A DNA stretch of 62,832 nt, taken from positions 1 to 62,832 of the forward strand of contig QIAN01000172.1 in the NCBI GenBank assembly GCA_003225005.1. The letters are read 5' to 3'. Position numbers and translations under genes: made by a program. Under the pieces are notes generated by a model. That model was not told the DNA's origin, did no database searches, and worked only from the letters and a program-made list of their open reading frames with translations. Below are positions 25,068-34,389 of this stretch, piece by piece. The DNA comes from Acidobacteriota bacterium. Lineage in GTDB: Bacteria; Acidobacteriota; Terriglobia; Terriglobales; Acidobacteriaceae. How positions within the stretch are numbered: the stretch's first letter is position 1; every line of letters starts with the position of its first letter.

Positions 25068-25755
25068 ATCCTCCTCACGAACGCAGCCCGTCTTCCCCGT
25101 TCCCTCGTGTTACCTCTCAACGCCGGTCTGGGATGCTCATGGAGAAGTGTTTTTCGCTTGACATCGCCTTTTTATAGGACTTCCGGATAGCCGACGACTC
25201 CCGGAAAGCGATCACCAGAAAAGTGCGGTGTAAAGTTCGAGCTAGAGCCTTTCATGCTGCCGCTTGCGCTTCTTCCCGCTGGCATCCGTGAACGTCACGC
25301 CTCCTCCGAAACTCGGGCGGATTTCTGCGCCCGTCTGCCAATCTACAACCCGATTTCGTAACATCATTTGCAATCAACGATTTGCGATGATTTCCTGCTC
25401 GCCACTCATCCGCCGGATACCGTTTTGGCCTGTCGCGGAGCGGGCCCTGGGGCTTCTTGGTTGCCACATTTCGGCCTTAGAAATCAGCAGTATTCGATGC
25501 CAGTTCTTGCGCTGAACGCATGGACTGAGAGTCTCTCCAGGCCCTGAGTCAAGAGCAGACATCTTGCATGCGCCGCCGCGATAGCAAGAAAGACTTGGCT
25601 TGGAAAGCCCTTTCGAGTCTTATTCCCCTTTTGTGCTATGGCTGTCGCCCCCCGGTGCCATTCTCCCCCTCCCCAAAGCGTGACATCTTAACTGTGCACG
25701 AAACCTTTAGTGGGGATTGTTCAGGGATCTGGGTAGTAGAGGGAAAAGGCAAGAC
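25068..25755. other. Non-coding stretch upstream of the TonB-family gene
   Basis: No gene recognised. The last 150 bases should contain the promoter of the TonB-family gene. Confidence 0.35.
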
Positions 25756-26520
25756 ATGGCGGAGCTGACGCAAAGGCCGGAAAATGCGGAAAACAAAGGC
25801 CGTCGCAGGATGCTCATTACGCTAGTCATCTTGCTGGTCACTCTTGTCGTAGTTGTGGTGAAGGACTGGACAACTTGGTTCGGTTCAGACGAGACCACGG
25901 ACGCCTACCAGACGTCCCCAGCATCGGCTCCGACCAGCGTAGCGCAAGCACCATCCATCGGGAATCTGGCGCCCACGGCCAAGACTGCTCCAACTGCCAA
26001 GACGAAGAACGAAGTTGCTGCCAAGAGTTCCGCCCCGACCGCGGCCGCCCGGAGCGTCATCGCGGCCACGCGTACTGAGCTTCCGCCAATGGAAGTGGAA
26101 GTAGTGGCCGGCGACACACACCGCACCGTTCATCCTGGCAACAACTCCGTGAAGGTTGAGATGCCGCCGAACTCGGGCGCTCAGGCCGCGGGCTCGGCGT
26201 TCCAGTGGAGTCCGGCCACGAGTGCTGTGGAGCGGACGCGGATATCTTCTGATCAGCCTGAGGCACTGCCGCAAGCCGTAGAGGCGTCCTATCCCTCGCT
26301 GGCCCGGGAGATGAAGGTCCAGGGATCCGTGCTGCTTCAGGCGCTCGTCAGTGCCGACGGAGGCATCCGTGACCTGCGCGTGCTGAGCGGTCCTCCCATA
26401 CTGGTCTCGGCCGCGATGGAAGCGGTACGCCAGTGGCGTTTCAAGCCGTATTTACAAAATGGGCAGCCAGTCGAAACGCAAGCCAAGATCAGCGTTAACT
26501 TCACAATCAAAGTACTGTGA
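25756..26520 (+). CDS. TonB-family energy-transducer protein
   Basis: A 254-residue protein from the ATG at 25756 (AAGG 6 bases upstream). A single N-terminal membrane helix (RMLITLVILLVTLVVVVVKD) leaves the rest in the periplasm. There follows a long Ala/Thr/Pro/Ser-rich spacer (about residues 50-175). The C-terminal TonB domain (about 175-254) reads PSLAREMKVQGSVLLQALVS, SAAMEAVRQWRFKPYLQNGQ, PVETQAKISVNFTIKVL, with the conserved V-x-G-x-V and W-x-F-x-P motifs. TonB C domains contact outer-membrane receptors, but such single-TM acidobacterial proteins often lack ExbBD partners nearby, as here. A role in envelope stress or receptor energisation is possible. Confidence 0.8.
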   Translation: MAELTQRPENAENKGRRRMLITLVILLVTLVVVVVKDWTTWFGSDETTDAYQTSPASAPTSVAQAPSIGNLAPTAKTAPTAKTKNEVAAKSSAPTAAARSVIAATRTELPPMEVEVVAGDTHRTVHPGNNSVKVEMPPNSGAQAAGSAFQWSPATSAVERTRISSDQPEALPQAVEASYPSLAREMKVQGSVLLQALVSADGGIRDLRVLSGPPILVSAAMEAVRQWRFKPYLQNGQPVETQAKISVNFTIKVL

Positions 26521-27087
26521 ATGCAGTGTCGCAGCGCGCGGCCTTCGTGCCAATCTCAGGAAAGCTATGACATCTGGCTCGACCCCAGGATGCAAACATT
26601 GCGAACATTACTGAGTTTCTAAAGCCCTACGACGCTTGCCAAATGCGACGCTATGCTGTGGGTACGCTCGTAAATAATGTTGCTAACGACGAGCCTCGAT
26701 GCGCCAGTCCGATTGAGAGCCCGGTATCGATTCAAGGCGGTCTCTTCTAAATATCACTCGTAGAGAGAGAGTCTCGGCAAAGCGGGGGGCGATCCGTCAC
26801 GAAGTCGAGGCTCCTGCGACGCCCTCGTGAAGTTCTTGGATCTCGTTCGACTCAGCGAGAAGGCCTTCGTGATCAGCTACCACTTTTGTGGCCGCCAGAC
26901 ACTTTAATCTCTGCTTTGATTCTTTCCACGATGAATCCGGCCTCGCCAGCATTTCGCAGACCGGTTGCCAACGTGACCCCTGAGATGAAGTCTGCAAATA
27001 GATCGTATACGCGGGAATTGCTTCGGTCCCTTGCCCAGATTGACTGGCAATAGGCGAAGTTACCTGCCGAACATCGCTATAAGCGAC
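26521..27087. other. Non-coding stretch
   Basis: No convincing gene on either strand. It separates the TonB-family gene from a decayed membrane gene. Confidence 0.35.
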
Positions 27088-28134
27088 CTATTTCGATTTC
27101 CCGATCCCGAACAGTGAGTTCCGTAGGGTAACCACGCCATTCTCAAACGTCGGTGATGACGTGCTGAACCACGCCCACAATGCCCAGTAAAGCAACAGTA
27201 GGTCTCCAAACATGAATATTGAAAGTGAAAGAGAATCGCTTCCCCAGAAGAAATACAGAATGATCGCAGTCCAGACGCAGAAGGCGACTGTCGCGATTTT
27301 GGCTATTCCCCAAATGCCGATTTGCCAAAAATAAAAACTCTGTACCTCCGCGGGGAGAGGGGCGCACGATGACCTGATGATCACCAGGCGATGGATGCGC
27401 CGGCAAGGAGACAGGAATAGACGCGTAAAACTCACGGTCATTGTACCCAGGCCTAGCTGTATCGCCGGATCTTGCGAATACCGGCACCTCGAAATATTGA
27501 AGAAAATCAACTCCCCGGAAGCGTTGCTAACGCACGCAATTGCCAGACGATTTTGTCATCTGGGTTGGCCGAATCCGTGCTTGGGGCATCGGACGGTACT
27601 GAGAATTCGACGGGCAAGGTGATCCACTCAGACTCAGGGGCTGATCGGGGGCCCTTGCTCAAGGGTTCTCCGCGCCAAACCAATTCATCCCAAGTGGTTT
27701 TACTGCCCCCAGTCAAACCTCTGTCCACACTCTTTCTCCTCCTCACACAATTGAGCGTGACTTGCACCGGCCTACGCAAGAGGCTGCCCACTGGTAGGTG
27801 AATTTTCCAGAAAGATTCTGTCCCAGCCAGAACGGTAGCGAATCCATTTCAAAATAGCTGCCTGAATACTTGCGCGCACGGGCTGCCAAGAGCACGTTCC
27901 ACCAAAGCAGAGCAATTCCGATGGCCGGCAAGATCAAAAGGAATAAAAAGGAAGGGTTTCTCTGGTCCATGTTTCGGGCCCTTTTAGGGCGAGTCCAGCT
28001 GTACCGATCACGAGAGCGATGGCACCGAGGAGCCAGCCAGTTCGGCTCGTTTCGGCGTTGGAAACATTCGTACCCGAGATTCTCTTCCGTACCCAATCGG
28101 GGTTTTCTAGCCAGGGTTGCTGGTCGGCGGTCAA
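27088..28134 (-). pseudogene. Decayed multi-helix membrane protein (DUF3592-like)
   Basis: Four or five minus-strand frames line up end to end as one protein. WLENPDWVRKRISGTNVSNA and a first membrane helix (GWLLGAIALVIGTAGLAL) are followed by FLLILPAIGIALLWWNVLLA. A soluble part comes next (PFWLGQNLSGKF; LVWRGEPLSKGPRSAPESEW; DDKIVWQLRALATLPG; FYASIPVSLPAHPSP), then two C-terminal helices (IAKIATVAFCVWTAIILYFF). The order is what a DUF3592-type protein would have, but the frame changes at about 27940, 27790, 27490 and 27330, so no full product is possible. The decay is all frameshift, with little rearrangement. Confidence 0.6.
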
Positions 28135-28191
28135 TCAATCTCCCCGAAGCTCATGACTTGCAAAAAAGGGAATCTGGACTGACGGGGCACC

Positions 28192-28446
28192 CTACGCTGC
28201 GACGCCTCTCGACCGTACGTTTTTTGCCTTCAGCAGAAAGAACAGGAAAAAACCGCCCAGCACCACATGAATCACGATTCCCGGAGTGACTGCCGCACCG
28301 GCTCCGAGAGTCATGGTCCGAAGAACCACGACGAGAGAAAGCACTTGCACAAAGAGGTTTCCCAAAAGCACGCCTATCAGGCCATATCCCTGTGCTTTTC
28401 GTGCGTACCAGTTAATAATCCCAAGCCCAAAGAGTGTTGCACTCAC
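28192..28446 (-). pseudogene. Small membrane protein, N-terminally truncated
   Basis: Three hydrophobic segments (SATLFGLGIINWYARKAQGY; LIGVLLGNLFVQVLSLVVVL; TPGIVIHVVLGGFFLFFLL) and a basic end (KAKNVRSRGVAA). It looks like the C-terminal two-thirds of a four-helix protein of about 130 residues. The first helix is missing, and the frame opens exactly where a plus-strand PNPOx fragment begins (about 28446). It could be translated from its ATG but probably is not the native form. Confidence 0.45.
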
Positions 28447-28794
28447 CTCGTGTTTGCCGATATCCGCTCCCCAAAAACAATTTCCAACCTCGAACTCAAT
28501 TCTGCGATTGAGATTAATGTCGTCGATCCCTTCGCACGAAAAGGCTATCGCTTTAAGGGTACGGGCGAACTAGTAAGCCGGGGTGAGTTGTTTAATGACA
28601 TATTGTCTTTTTATCGCGGCCGATGGGTCGACTCGGCGCGAAGCCGGAACAAGCCCGCTATTAAAAGATTCGTTCTGGTCACGATTGAGAAGGCACTACC
28701 CCTGATATCACCCGCCTACGATAATGGTAGGGATGAGAAGTCAGTCCAGGATTATTGGGTTTGCTACTTCGATCATCTGCACGCACGGGAATGA
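28443..28794 (+). pseudogene. C-terminal part of a pyridoxamine 5'-phosphate oxidase-family protein
   Basis: Reads HLVFADIRSPKTISNLELNS, AIEINVVDPFARKGYRFKGT, then FYRGRWVDSARSRNKPAIKR, FVLVTIEKALPLISPAYDNG and a stop at 28794. This is the second half of the split-barrel flavin-binding family (the SPKT and RKGYRFKG motifs). The first half, with the phosphate-binding start, is missing. The break coincides with the truncated start of the minus-strand membrane gene, so one deletion removed both 5' ends. Confidence 0.65.
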
Positions 28795-28856
28795 TCTACT
28801 GAATCTAACTAGGGTTTGGAGTCCCTGCCGGTCCAAGGCTGGACGTTCGCCACTTC

Positions 28857-29068
28857 TCAGCGGGCCTGAGCCACATACTCCCGGGCGCTCTCCAGCGCCA
28901 CATGGGTGCAGTCTTCAGAGAGCAACCATTCGCGACCAGCTCTCGTGTAGTAGTGCCGAACGTGCGCATTTGCTTCTGGACTCTCCCGTCCCCGCGGACG
29001 ATCAACCATCAGGCCACTGTGGCCTGATGTACGTCCAGCCCACATTCACGTTCGATGAGAGTTGGCAT
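28857..29068 (-). mobile_element. IS110-family transposase remnant (N-terminal part)
   Basis: On the minus strand the ATG at 29068 (TGGAGG 5 bases upstream) starts MPTLIERECGLDVHQATV with the first catalytic Asp of the DEDD RuvC-like domain. Through several frame changes it continues as LMVDRPRGR, QKQMRTFGTTTRELVA and WLLSEDCTHVALES (second catalytic Glu region). The rest of the gene (RIDA motif, Tnp domain) is missing. The upstream non-coding side (29069-29440) is preserved and holds a strong hairpin, matching the position of the bridge RNA in the left end of IS110 elements. Confidence 0.75.
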
Positions 29069-29650
29069 AACGCCTCCATCGGAGGCGATTGCTGCGCGGC
29101 AGGTCTGGTGCAGACTGTCATGCGTCCTTCCCGTTTTGCGAGTGCGACAAAAGGCGGTACCTTCACCGGCGCGGGTCAGTCTTATCGACGGGATCTGTGT
29201 CATCTCATAGACTACCGACCCTTCAAGCAATCGCCAACCACGGATGCTTGTATCACGGACTGACCCGTTTCTACGTGGCTAGCCCGCTGCACCCTATTTT
29301 GACGGTAAGTGTGCGCCAGAGGCGCATGAGGTCTCATCGAAAACGCCTCGGATCGCGTTTCAGTCCATCGCGAAGTGTGCTGCCCCGAGGCGTTTCCGAT
29401 CAGGGCTAGCGACAATTCGTCCGGAATCGTCGGATTCGCTGCTCACGTGTCACGGTTGACTCGTAATAAGGCCGGAAGTCGATTTTTGATTGCAAATCCG
29501 CCCGATGTTATCTTGGGTCTCCCTGGACAATTCTCGGCGGATAAGCGTCAAATGCGATCTCATGCTCCTAAAGTTCTGTCAGGACCACCTCCCATTCAGT
29601 GCATAGACCTTATTTTCGTGCCGTGAGCAGTCCATTGGATACCATCCCTC
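29069..29650. other. Left end of the IS110 remnant and upstream region of the APC permease
   Basis: 29069 to about 29440 is the probable non-coding left end of the IS110 remnant, with the hairpin at 29336-29413. The remaining 200 bases up to the permease ATG at 29651 should carry that gene's promoter. Confidence 0.5.
29336..29413 (-). repeat. Dispersed hairpin, copy 2 (possible IS110 bridge-RNA loop)
   Basis: The outer stem is 16 bp with one interruption: ATCGAAAACGCCTCGG (29336-29351) pairs with CCGAGGCGTTTCCGAT (29385-29400). The inner part contains a smaller CGCG/CGCG pairing. It is followed by GGGCTAGCGAC, similar to copy 1 (AAGGCTAACGAC). It lies 270-345 bases upstream of the IS110 transposase start on the same (minus) strand, where IS110-group elements encode their bispecific bridge RNA. 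The loop differs from copy 1 while the stems are conserved. Confidence 0.55.
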
Positions 29651-31528
29651 ATGAACATACTTGATCTCGTTGTCGGTAAGCCCATCAAAACCAGTGACGA
29701 ACGCGCCGAGCAGATCGGTCCTGCGCAGGGCATCCCGATCTTTGGTCTCGATGCGCTTAGCTCGGCGGCTTACGGCCCGGAAGCGGCCCTCAGTCTTCTG
29801 ATTCCCCTTGGCTTTCTCGGTGTTCGTTATATCGTACCCATCAGCGCCGCCATCATCACGCTGCTAGTGATCGTGTACTTCTCCTACCGCCAGACCGTCG
29901 CCGCCTATCCCTCCGGCGGTGGCTCCTATACCGTGGCGCGGTTCAACCTCGGCGCACGTGCCGGCTTGCTTGCCGCGGCCGCGCTCCTCGCCGATTACAT
30001 TCTCACGGCCGCAGTGGGGATTTCCGCGGGAGTTGGTGCGTTGGTCTCGGCGGTTCCATCCTTGCTGCCGCACACCGTTTCTCTCTGCGTGGGCATTCTG
30101 ATCGTCATCACTATCCTCAACCTCCGCGGCCTGCGCGAAGCTGGCACTGCTTTCGCAGTTCCTACTTATCTGTTTGTTGGCACACTTCTCATAACGATCG
30201 TCGCGGGCGTTCTCCGTGTTCTCTTCAGCGGAGGGCATCCCACACCGGCAGCTCCGCTTCCGACTCCGCCCCCCATGATGGAAGCGGTCAGCTACTGGCT
30301 ACTGCTGAAGGTTTTCGCCAGTGGTTGCACGGCTTTGACTGGCGTAGAGGCTGTCAGCAATGGCGTGAAGGCTTTTCGAGAGCCCACGGTGAAAAACGCC
30401 CAGCGCACTCTCACCGTGATTATCTTTCTACTGGCGATGTTGCTGGCGGGAATTTCGTATCTCATAAAGACTTACGGAATTGCCGCAACCGATCCGGGCC
30501 AGCCCGGCTATCAGAGCGTTCTCTCCATGCTCACCGCCGCGGTTTTCGGCAAAGGTTCTTTTTATTATCTGACCATGGGCTCAATCCTTGTCGTTCTTTC
30601 TCTGTCCGCCAACACAGCCTTTGCTGATTTTCCGCGCCTCTGCCGCGCCATCGCGCAAAACAATTACCTGCCGCACGCCTTCGGGTACCGCGGGCGGCGG
30701 CTCGTCTACACCTATGGCATCGTCGTCCTGGCGGTATTCTGTGGCGGCGTTCTCATCCTTTTCGGAGGTATCACCGACCGGCTTATCCCGCTGTATGCCG
30801 TCGGCGCTTTTCTGGCCTTCACGCTTTCGCAATCCGGCATGGTCATGCACTGGCGGAAAAATCGCGGTCCCAATTGGCTGAAGAACGCACTCGTGAATGG
30901 GCTCGGTGCCCTGGTCACCGGCATCACCACGGGCGTCGTGCTGGTTGCGAAATTCGTGGAAGGCGCTTGGATTACGCTGCTTTTCATTCCGTTGACAATT
31001 GTTTTCTTCACCCTTGTCCGCCGCCACTACCACTCCGTGAAACTGCTCACCACCTGCAAGGTTCCCGTCGACGCGGCAGGTCTCAGCCAGCATCCGATTG
31101 CGGTCATTGCCATCGACCGCTGGAGCAACATCACCCGCCAGGGAATTGAATTTGCTGCCCGGCTTTCCCCGGATGTGATCGTCTTGCACGTCGAACCCAA
31201 CGAGCATTCCGAACTGCTTCAAGACGACTGGGAACATTACGTTGCGCAACCCTTCCGCGCGGCGGGCAAGGAGCCACCCAAGATCCATGTCCTGCCTTCA
31301 CCCTACCGCTTCATAATCATTCCCATCGTTCAATTCATTCTCGACCTTTCGAAAAAGCATCCTGATCGCAGCATCATCGTGGTCATACCCGAGATCGTGG
31401 AAGACAAATGGTATGAATTCTTCCTCCACAATCAGCGTGGCCGGCTTCTGGAATGGGTACTACTCGCCCGCGGCAATGAGCGCATCTTCACGGTGAGTGC
31501 GCCCTGGTATGTCGGGGCACGATCCTAG
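29651..31528 (+). CDS. APC-superfamily permease with a soluble C-terminal domain
   Basis: A 625-residue inner-membrane carrier with 12 hydrophobic segments in residues about 30-465. The first is the substrate-binding unwound helix (IFGLDALSSAAYGPEAALSL), and ASGCTALTGVEAVSNGVKAF carries the helix 6 motif. After the membrane part comes a cytosolic domain of about 150 residues (PIAVIAIDRWSNITRQGIEF, DVIVLHVEPN, RSIIVVIPEIVEDKWYEFFL) resembling a universal-stress-protein/nucleotide-binding fold. This architecture is common in acidobacterial permeases and resembles KUP-like or c-di-AMP-controlled transporters; the substrate may be an amino acid or K+. It has no operon partner. Confidence 0.85.
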   Translation: MNILDLVVGKPIKTSDERAEQIGPAQGIPIFGLDALSSAAYGPEAALSLLIPLGFLGVRYIVPISAAIITLLVIVYFSYRQTVAAYPSGGGSYTVARFNLGARAGLLAAAALLADYILTAAVGISAGVGALVSAVPSLLPHTVSLCVGILIVITILNLRGLREAGTAFAVPTYLFVGTLLITIVAGVLRVLFSGGHPTPAAPLPTPPPMMEAVSYWLLLKVFASGCTALTGVEAVSNGVKAFREPTVKNAQRTLTVIIFLLAMLLAGISYLIKTYGIAATDPGQPGYQSVLSMLTAAVFGKGSFYYLTMGSILVVLSLSANTAFADFPRLCRAIAQNNYLPHAFGYRGRRLVYTYGIVVLAVFCGGVLILFGGITDRLIPLYAVGAFLAFTLSQSGMVMHWRKNRGPNWLKNALVNGLGALVTGITTGVVLVAKFVEGAWITLLFIPLTIVFFTLVRRHYHSVKLLTTCKVPVDAAGLSQHPIAVIAIDRWSNITRQGIEFAARLSPDVIVLHVEPNEHSELLQDDWEHYVAQPFRAAGKEPPKIHVLPSPYRFIIIPIVQFILDLSKKHPDRSIIVVIPEIVEDKWYEFFLHNQRGRLLEWVLLARGNERIFTVSAPWYVGARS

Positions 31529-31762
31529 TTCCATCTGGAGCGGAGGATGATTTGAGAAGTCTCGGGGAAAAACCAATCATTTAACAATTCCGAGACAATA
31601 GTGCTCGACCCCAACTCGACTTGCGCGAGTCCAACATTCCGTACGACTTGAAAGCGGCTCTCGTTGAAGAGGCGCTGCTTTGGAGAACAGCCATGGGGAT
31701 GAGGTCATGCGCTATCTAAGGCGCTAATGAAAGAGCTTAGGTTGTCAACTTGAAGGAAGGCT

Positions 31763-33175
31763 CTAGTCTGCGCCAAGGGATTGCGTGGCCTGTCGCTTCA
31801 GCGGTCTCCAGGCCAGGTCGCCTCGCAAATACTGCCAGAGGCCTTGCAATCGCCAGATCATATGCAATTGCCGGTAAGGAAAATGTTCCAGGAAGCAATA
31901 GCTGACGAGCCGCGCGACATCCTGCCAATCGTTGTAGCGTTTGTAAGTCAGTTCTTCTTGAAGCACGGAGCCAATGGAAATGACTGTTGCGAACGCATAC
32001 CCGAAGATGACAAACTGCAGAAGGAATGAATGACTCAAGACGCCAAAGCATGCTGCCAAGATAATCGTGACGAAGCCACCCAGTTCGATGACCGGGGCCA
32101 GAAGTTCGAACAACCACAAGTAAGGAAGCGCCAGGCTTCCGATGATTCCGTAGCGCGGCCGGAAGAGCATGTCCCGGTTCGGCCACAAAACGTCGAGCAG
32201 ACCTTTTTGCCAGCGCGCGCGCTGTCTGGCAAGCGACCGGATGTCGGATGGCACTTCAGTCCAGCACACGGGGTCCGGGACAAACTCGATGCGATAGTCC
32301 GCGCCTTCCTCCCGTAAGTGGCGGTGCAAGCGTGCCACCAGATCAAAATCTTCGCCAATTGAGCCAGATCGGTAGCCCCCGACAGCGCGCACCAGATCGG
32401 TGCGGAACACTCCGAAAGCGCCGGAAATAATCATCAGCATGTTTCCCCGGGCCCAGGCTTCTCTTCCGATCAGGAAAGCGCGCAAGTATTCGACGACCTG
32501 GATGACTTCAATGCTCTTCCTGGGTAGGCGAACGCGGCGCATGCGTCCTCCTTCGACCTCTGACCCGTTCAGCACCCTGACAATTCCGCCAACCGATACC
32601 ACGCGCTCGGGGTCTGCCAGTACCGGCACCATGATTCGCAGCAGCGCATCGCGCTCGAGCACGGAGTCTGCGTCGACGACACAGACATAGGGCGAGGTCG
32701 CCGCGTTCAAGCCGGCATTTACGGCATCGGCTTTAGTTCCAGCTGATTCCTTATCCACGATGACAAGGCGCGGGTCACTGTCACTTCGGTAGAGTCCCCG
32801 AACCGGCGCGCTGATTACTTGCGGGATATACACCGTTCTTACCAATCGCAGGCGAAACTCCCCCTGCATTATCTGCAGGGTGCTGTCGGATGAGCCGTCG
32901 TTTATGACGATGACCTCGAGTTCCGGATAATCGAGATCAAGCAGATTCCGGACAGCCGTGCAAATAAATAACTCTTCGTTATGTGCGGGAACAAGGATGG
33001 TGATGGGAGGCACCATCGGGGATCTCTTGATCCAGTCGAAGGGGATGCTTTCCAGGCGCCGCAGGTGTGCTGCACTCGTCTTCAGCGCGACGGCAAGCAT
33101 CAGCAAGTACCCGAGATTCGAAACGAAGTAGTAGAAAAAAAGCAGGTGGTTCGAGAGTTTGAGAAAGTAAATCAT
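31763..33175 (-). CDS. Membrane glycosyltransferase family 2, processive (BcsA/PgaC-like)
   Basis: A 470-residue inner-membrane enzyme with one N-terminal helix pair, a GT-A domain and C-terminal helices. GT2 motifs: ITILVPAHNEELFICTAVRN; VIVINDGSSDSTLQI; CVVDADSVLERDALLR (D-x-D-type metal site); GSIGEDFDLVARLHRHL (catalytic E-D); and RQRARWQKGLLDVLW (the Q-x-x-R-W signature of processive synthases). It should polymerise or add sugars at the cytosolic face and extrude the chain. Its ATG overlaps the stop of the HEAT-repeat gene by 4 bases, so the two are translationally coupled. With the beta-barrel gene upstream this looks like an exopolysaccharide module, but no PilZ or c-di-GMP effector domain is visible. 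Confidence 0.9.
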   Translation of the reverse strand: MIYFLKLSNHLLFFYYFVSNLGYLLMLAVALKTSAAHLRRLESIPFDWIKRSPMVPPITILVPAHNEELFICTAVRNLLDLDYPELEVIVINDGSSDSTLQIMQGEFRLRLVRTVYIPQVISAPVRGLYRSDSDPRLVIVDKESAGTKADAVNAGLNAATSPYVCVVDADSVLERDALLRIMVPVLADPERVVSVGGIVRVLNGSEVEGGRMRRVRLPRKSIEVIQVVEYLRAFLIGREAWARGNMLMIISGAFGVFRTDLVRAVGGYRSGSIGEDFDLVARLHRHLREEGADYRIEFVPDPVCWTEVPSDIRSLARQRARWQKGLLDVLWPNRDMLFRPRYGIIGSLALPYLWLFELLAPVIELGGFVTIILAACFGVLSHSFLLQFVIFGYAFATVISIGSVLQEELTYKRYNDWQDVARLVSYCFLEHFPYRQLHMIWRLQGLWQYLRGDLAWRPLKRQATQSLGAD

Positions 33176-34389
33176 GACCGAGAAGCCGCCGCGGCAGAGA
33201 CTTTCTCCTGTGACGGCTGGGGCTCGGAAGGCAAGGTCCAGGTGTGCAGTACTTCCAGCAAAATGGTCTTCGTGCGCTTCCTGATTTGTTTGCTGGCTCT
33301 GGTTTCTCTTTCGAGCTTGGCTTGCAAGCCGGCGTTTTCCAGCGCTGTCAGGTAGGCATGCAATCCATACCGGTCTCGCATGGCCACCAATTGTTCAAAG
33401 ATCGGCGCCATCGCCGTGGGGAAATCCACGATTGCTTCTGCTGCCCGCAGACGCACCAGCCGATTTGAATCGCTCAAGCCGAGCAGCAAGAAGGGGATCG
33501 CAGTTGGCTGGGAGAGCTTACCCAGGCTCACGATAGCGCGCAACCGCACGAACCACATGGGATCTTTCGCCAACTCACTCAGAACGTTGATTGCCATACG
33601 CGGTTCGGCAAAGGAAAGTGCGCGCGCAGCTGCGGCTCGTAATTCGGGCAGGGCGTCGTCGGCAAACTGCAGGAGCTCAGTCCCCAGCGAAGCGGTGGCT
33701 ACTTCCCCCAGTACGCGTCCGAGCGCTTCGCGCACGGCTGGAGCCGCGTGTTGCAGGTACGGCAGCAAGATTTGCGGACGCTCCGCGCAGCTCTGGACCA
33801 GTGCGCTTTGCAAGGGGAGAACGGGCACGACCAGCCCGACTTCGCCGACCCAATGCAGAATTTCCTCGGCCGCTTCCGGACAGGCCATCCGCCCGAGACC
33901 GCGCAAGGAGGCGAGCTTGGTTTCCGGATCACGATCCCGCAATCCTTCTGACAGAGCCGCAATACCTTCCGGGGCACGAGTTCGACTGAGTGCTACCAGT
34001 GCACGCTGCCGCCTCCATCCTTGATGGTGCCGCGCATCAGAGATACATTTCTCGACGAGCCCGCTGGCGCGCATGAATTTCAGCAGCCTTGCGGATTCCG
34101 CCGGTCTTGCGATTTCAAAGGCGTCCAGCACCATGGTTTCGACAAGGTGACGGTCGGACAGTTTGTTACGCCATGTGTCGTAGGGAATCTGCCCAGAAAT
34201 CAGGTCTTCCCAGCCTTGGCGGAGTTCGAACTGGCGCGCATCACGGCGCGCGAAATAGCGCTTGCGGTAGGTTCGTCGCAGCAGGATAAACCCCAGCAGC
34301 AAGACGTCTGCGACGACCATGGAGACGATCGCCTTCAGCACGAAAGCGGCTGGGCCTAGCCTGCGAAATGATTCAAAAGCGGAAACCAT
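33172..34389 (-). CDS. Membrane-anchored HEAT-repeat protein
   Basis: I start it at 34389 (MVSAFESFRRLGPAAFVL), overlapping the upstream gene by 17 bases; the longer frame to 34446 would overlap by 74. One N-terminal membrane helix (LKAIVSMVVADVLLLGFILL) is followed by about 380 residues of HEAT-like alpha repeats from residue 110 on (ALVALSRTRAPEGIAALSEG; LASLRGLGRMACPEAAEEIL; AAARALSFAEPRMAINVLSE; LRAIVSLGKLSQPTAIPFLL). Such scaffolds pair with glycosyltransferases in acidobacterial polysaccharide loci. The tail is basic (KQIRKRTKTILLE). It is sandwiched between the TPR-barrel gene and the GT2 gene with overlaps at both ends, implying a fixed stoichiometry. Confidence 0.8.
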   Translation of the reverse strand: MVSAFESFRRLGPAAFVLKAIVSMVVADVLLLGFILLRRTYRKRYFARRDARQFELRQGWEDLISGQIPYDTWRNKLSDRHLVETMVLDAFEIARPAESARLLKFMRASGLVEKCISDARHHQGWRRQRALVALSRTRAPEGIAALSEGLRDRDPETKLASLRGLGRMACPEAAEEILHWVGEVGLVVPVLPLQSALVQSCAERPQILLPYLQHAAPAVREALGRVLGEVATASLGTELLQFADDALPELRAAAARALSFAEPRMAINVLSELAKDPMWFVRLRAIVSLGKLSQPTAIPFLLLGLSDSNRLVRLRAAEAIVDFPTAMAPIFEQLVAMRDRYGLHAYLTALENAGLQAKLERETRASKQIRKRTKTILLEVLHTWTLPSEPQPSQEKVSAAAASRS

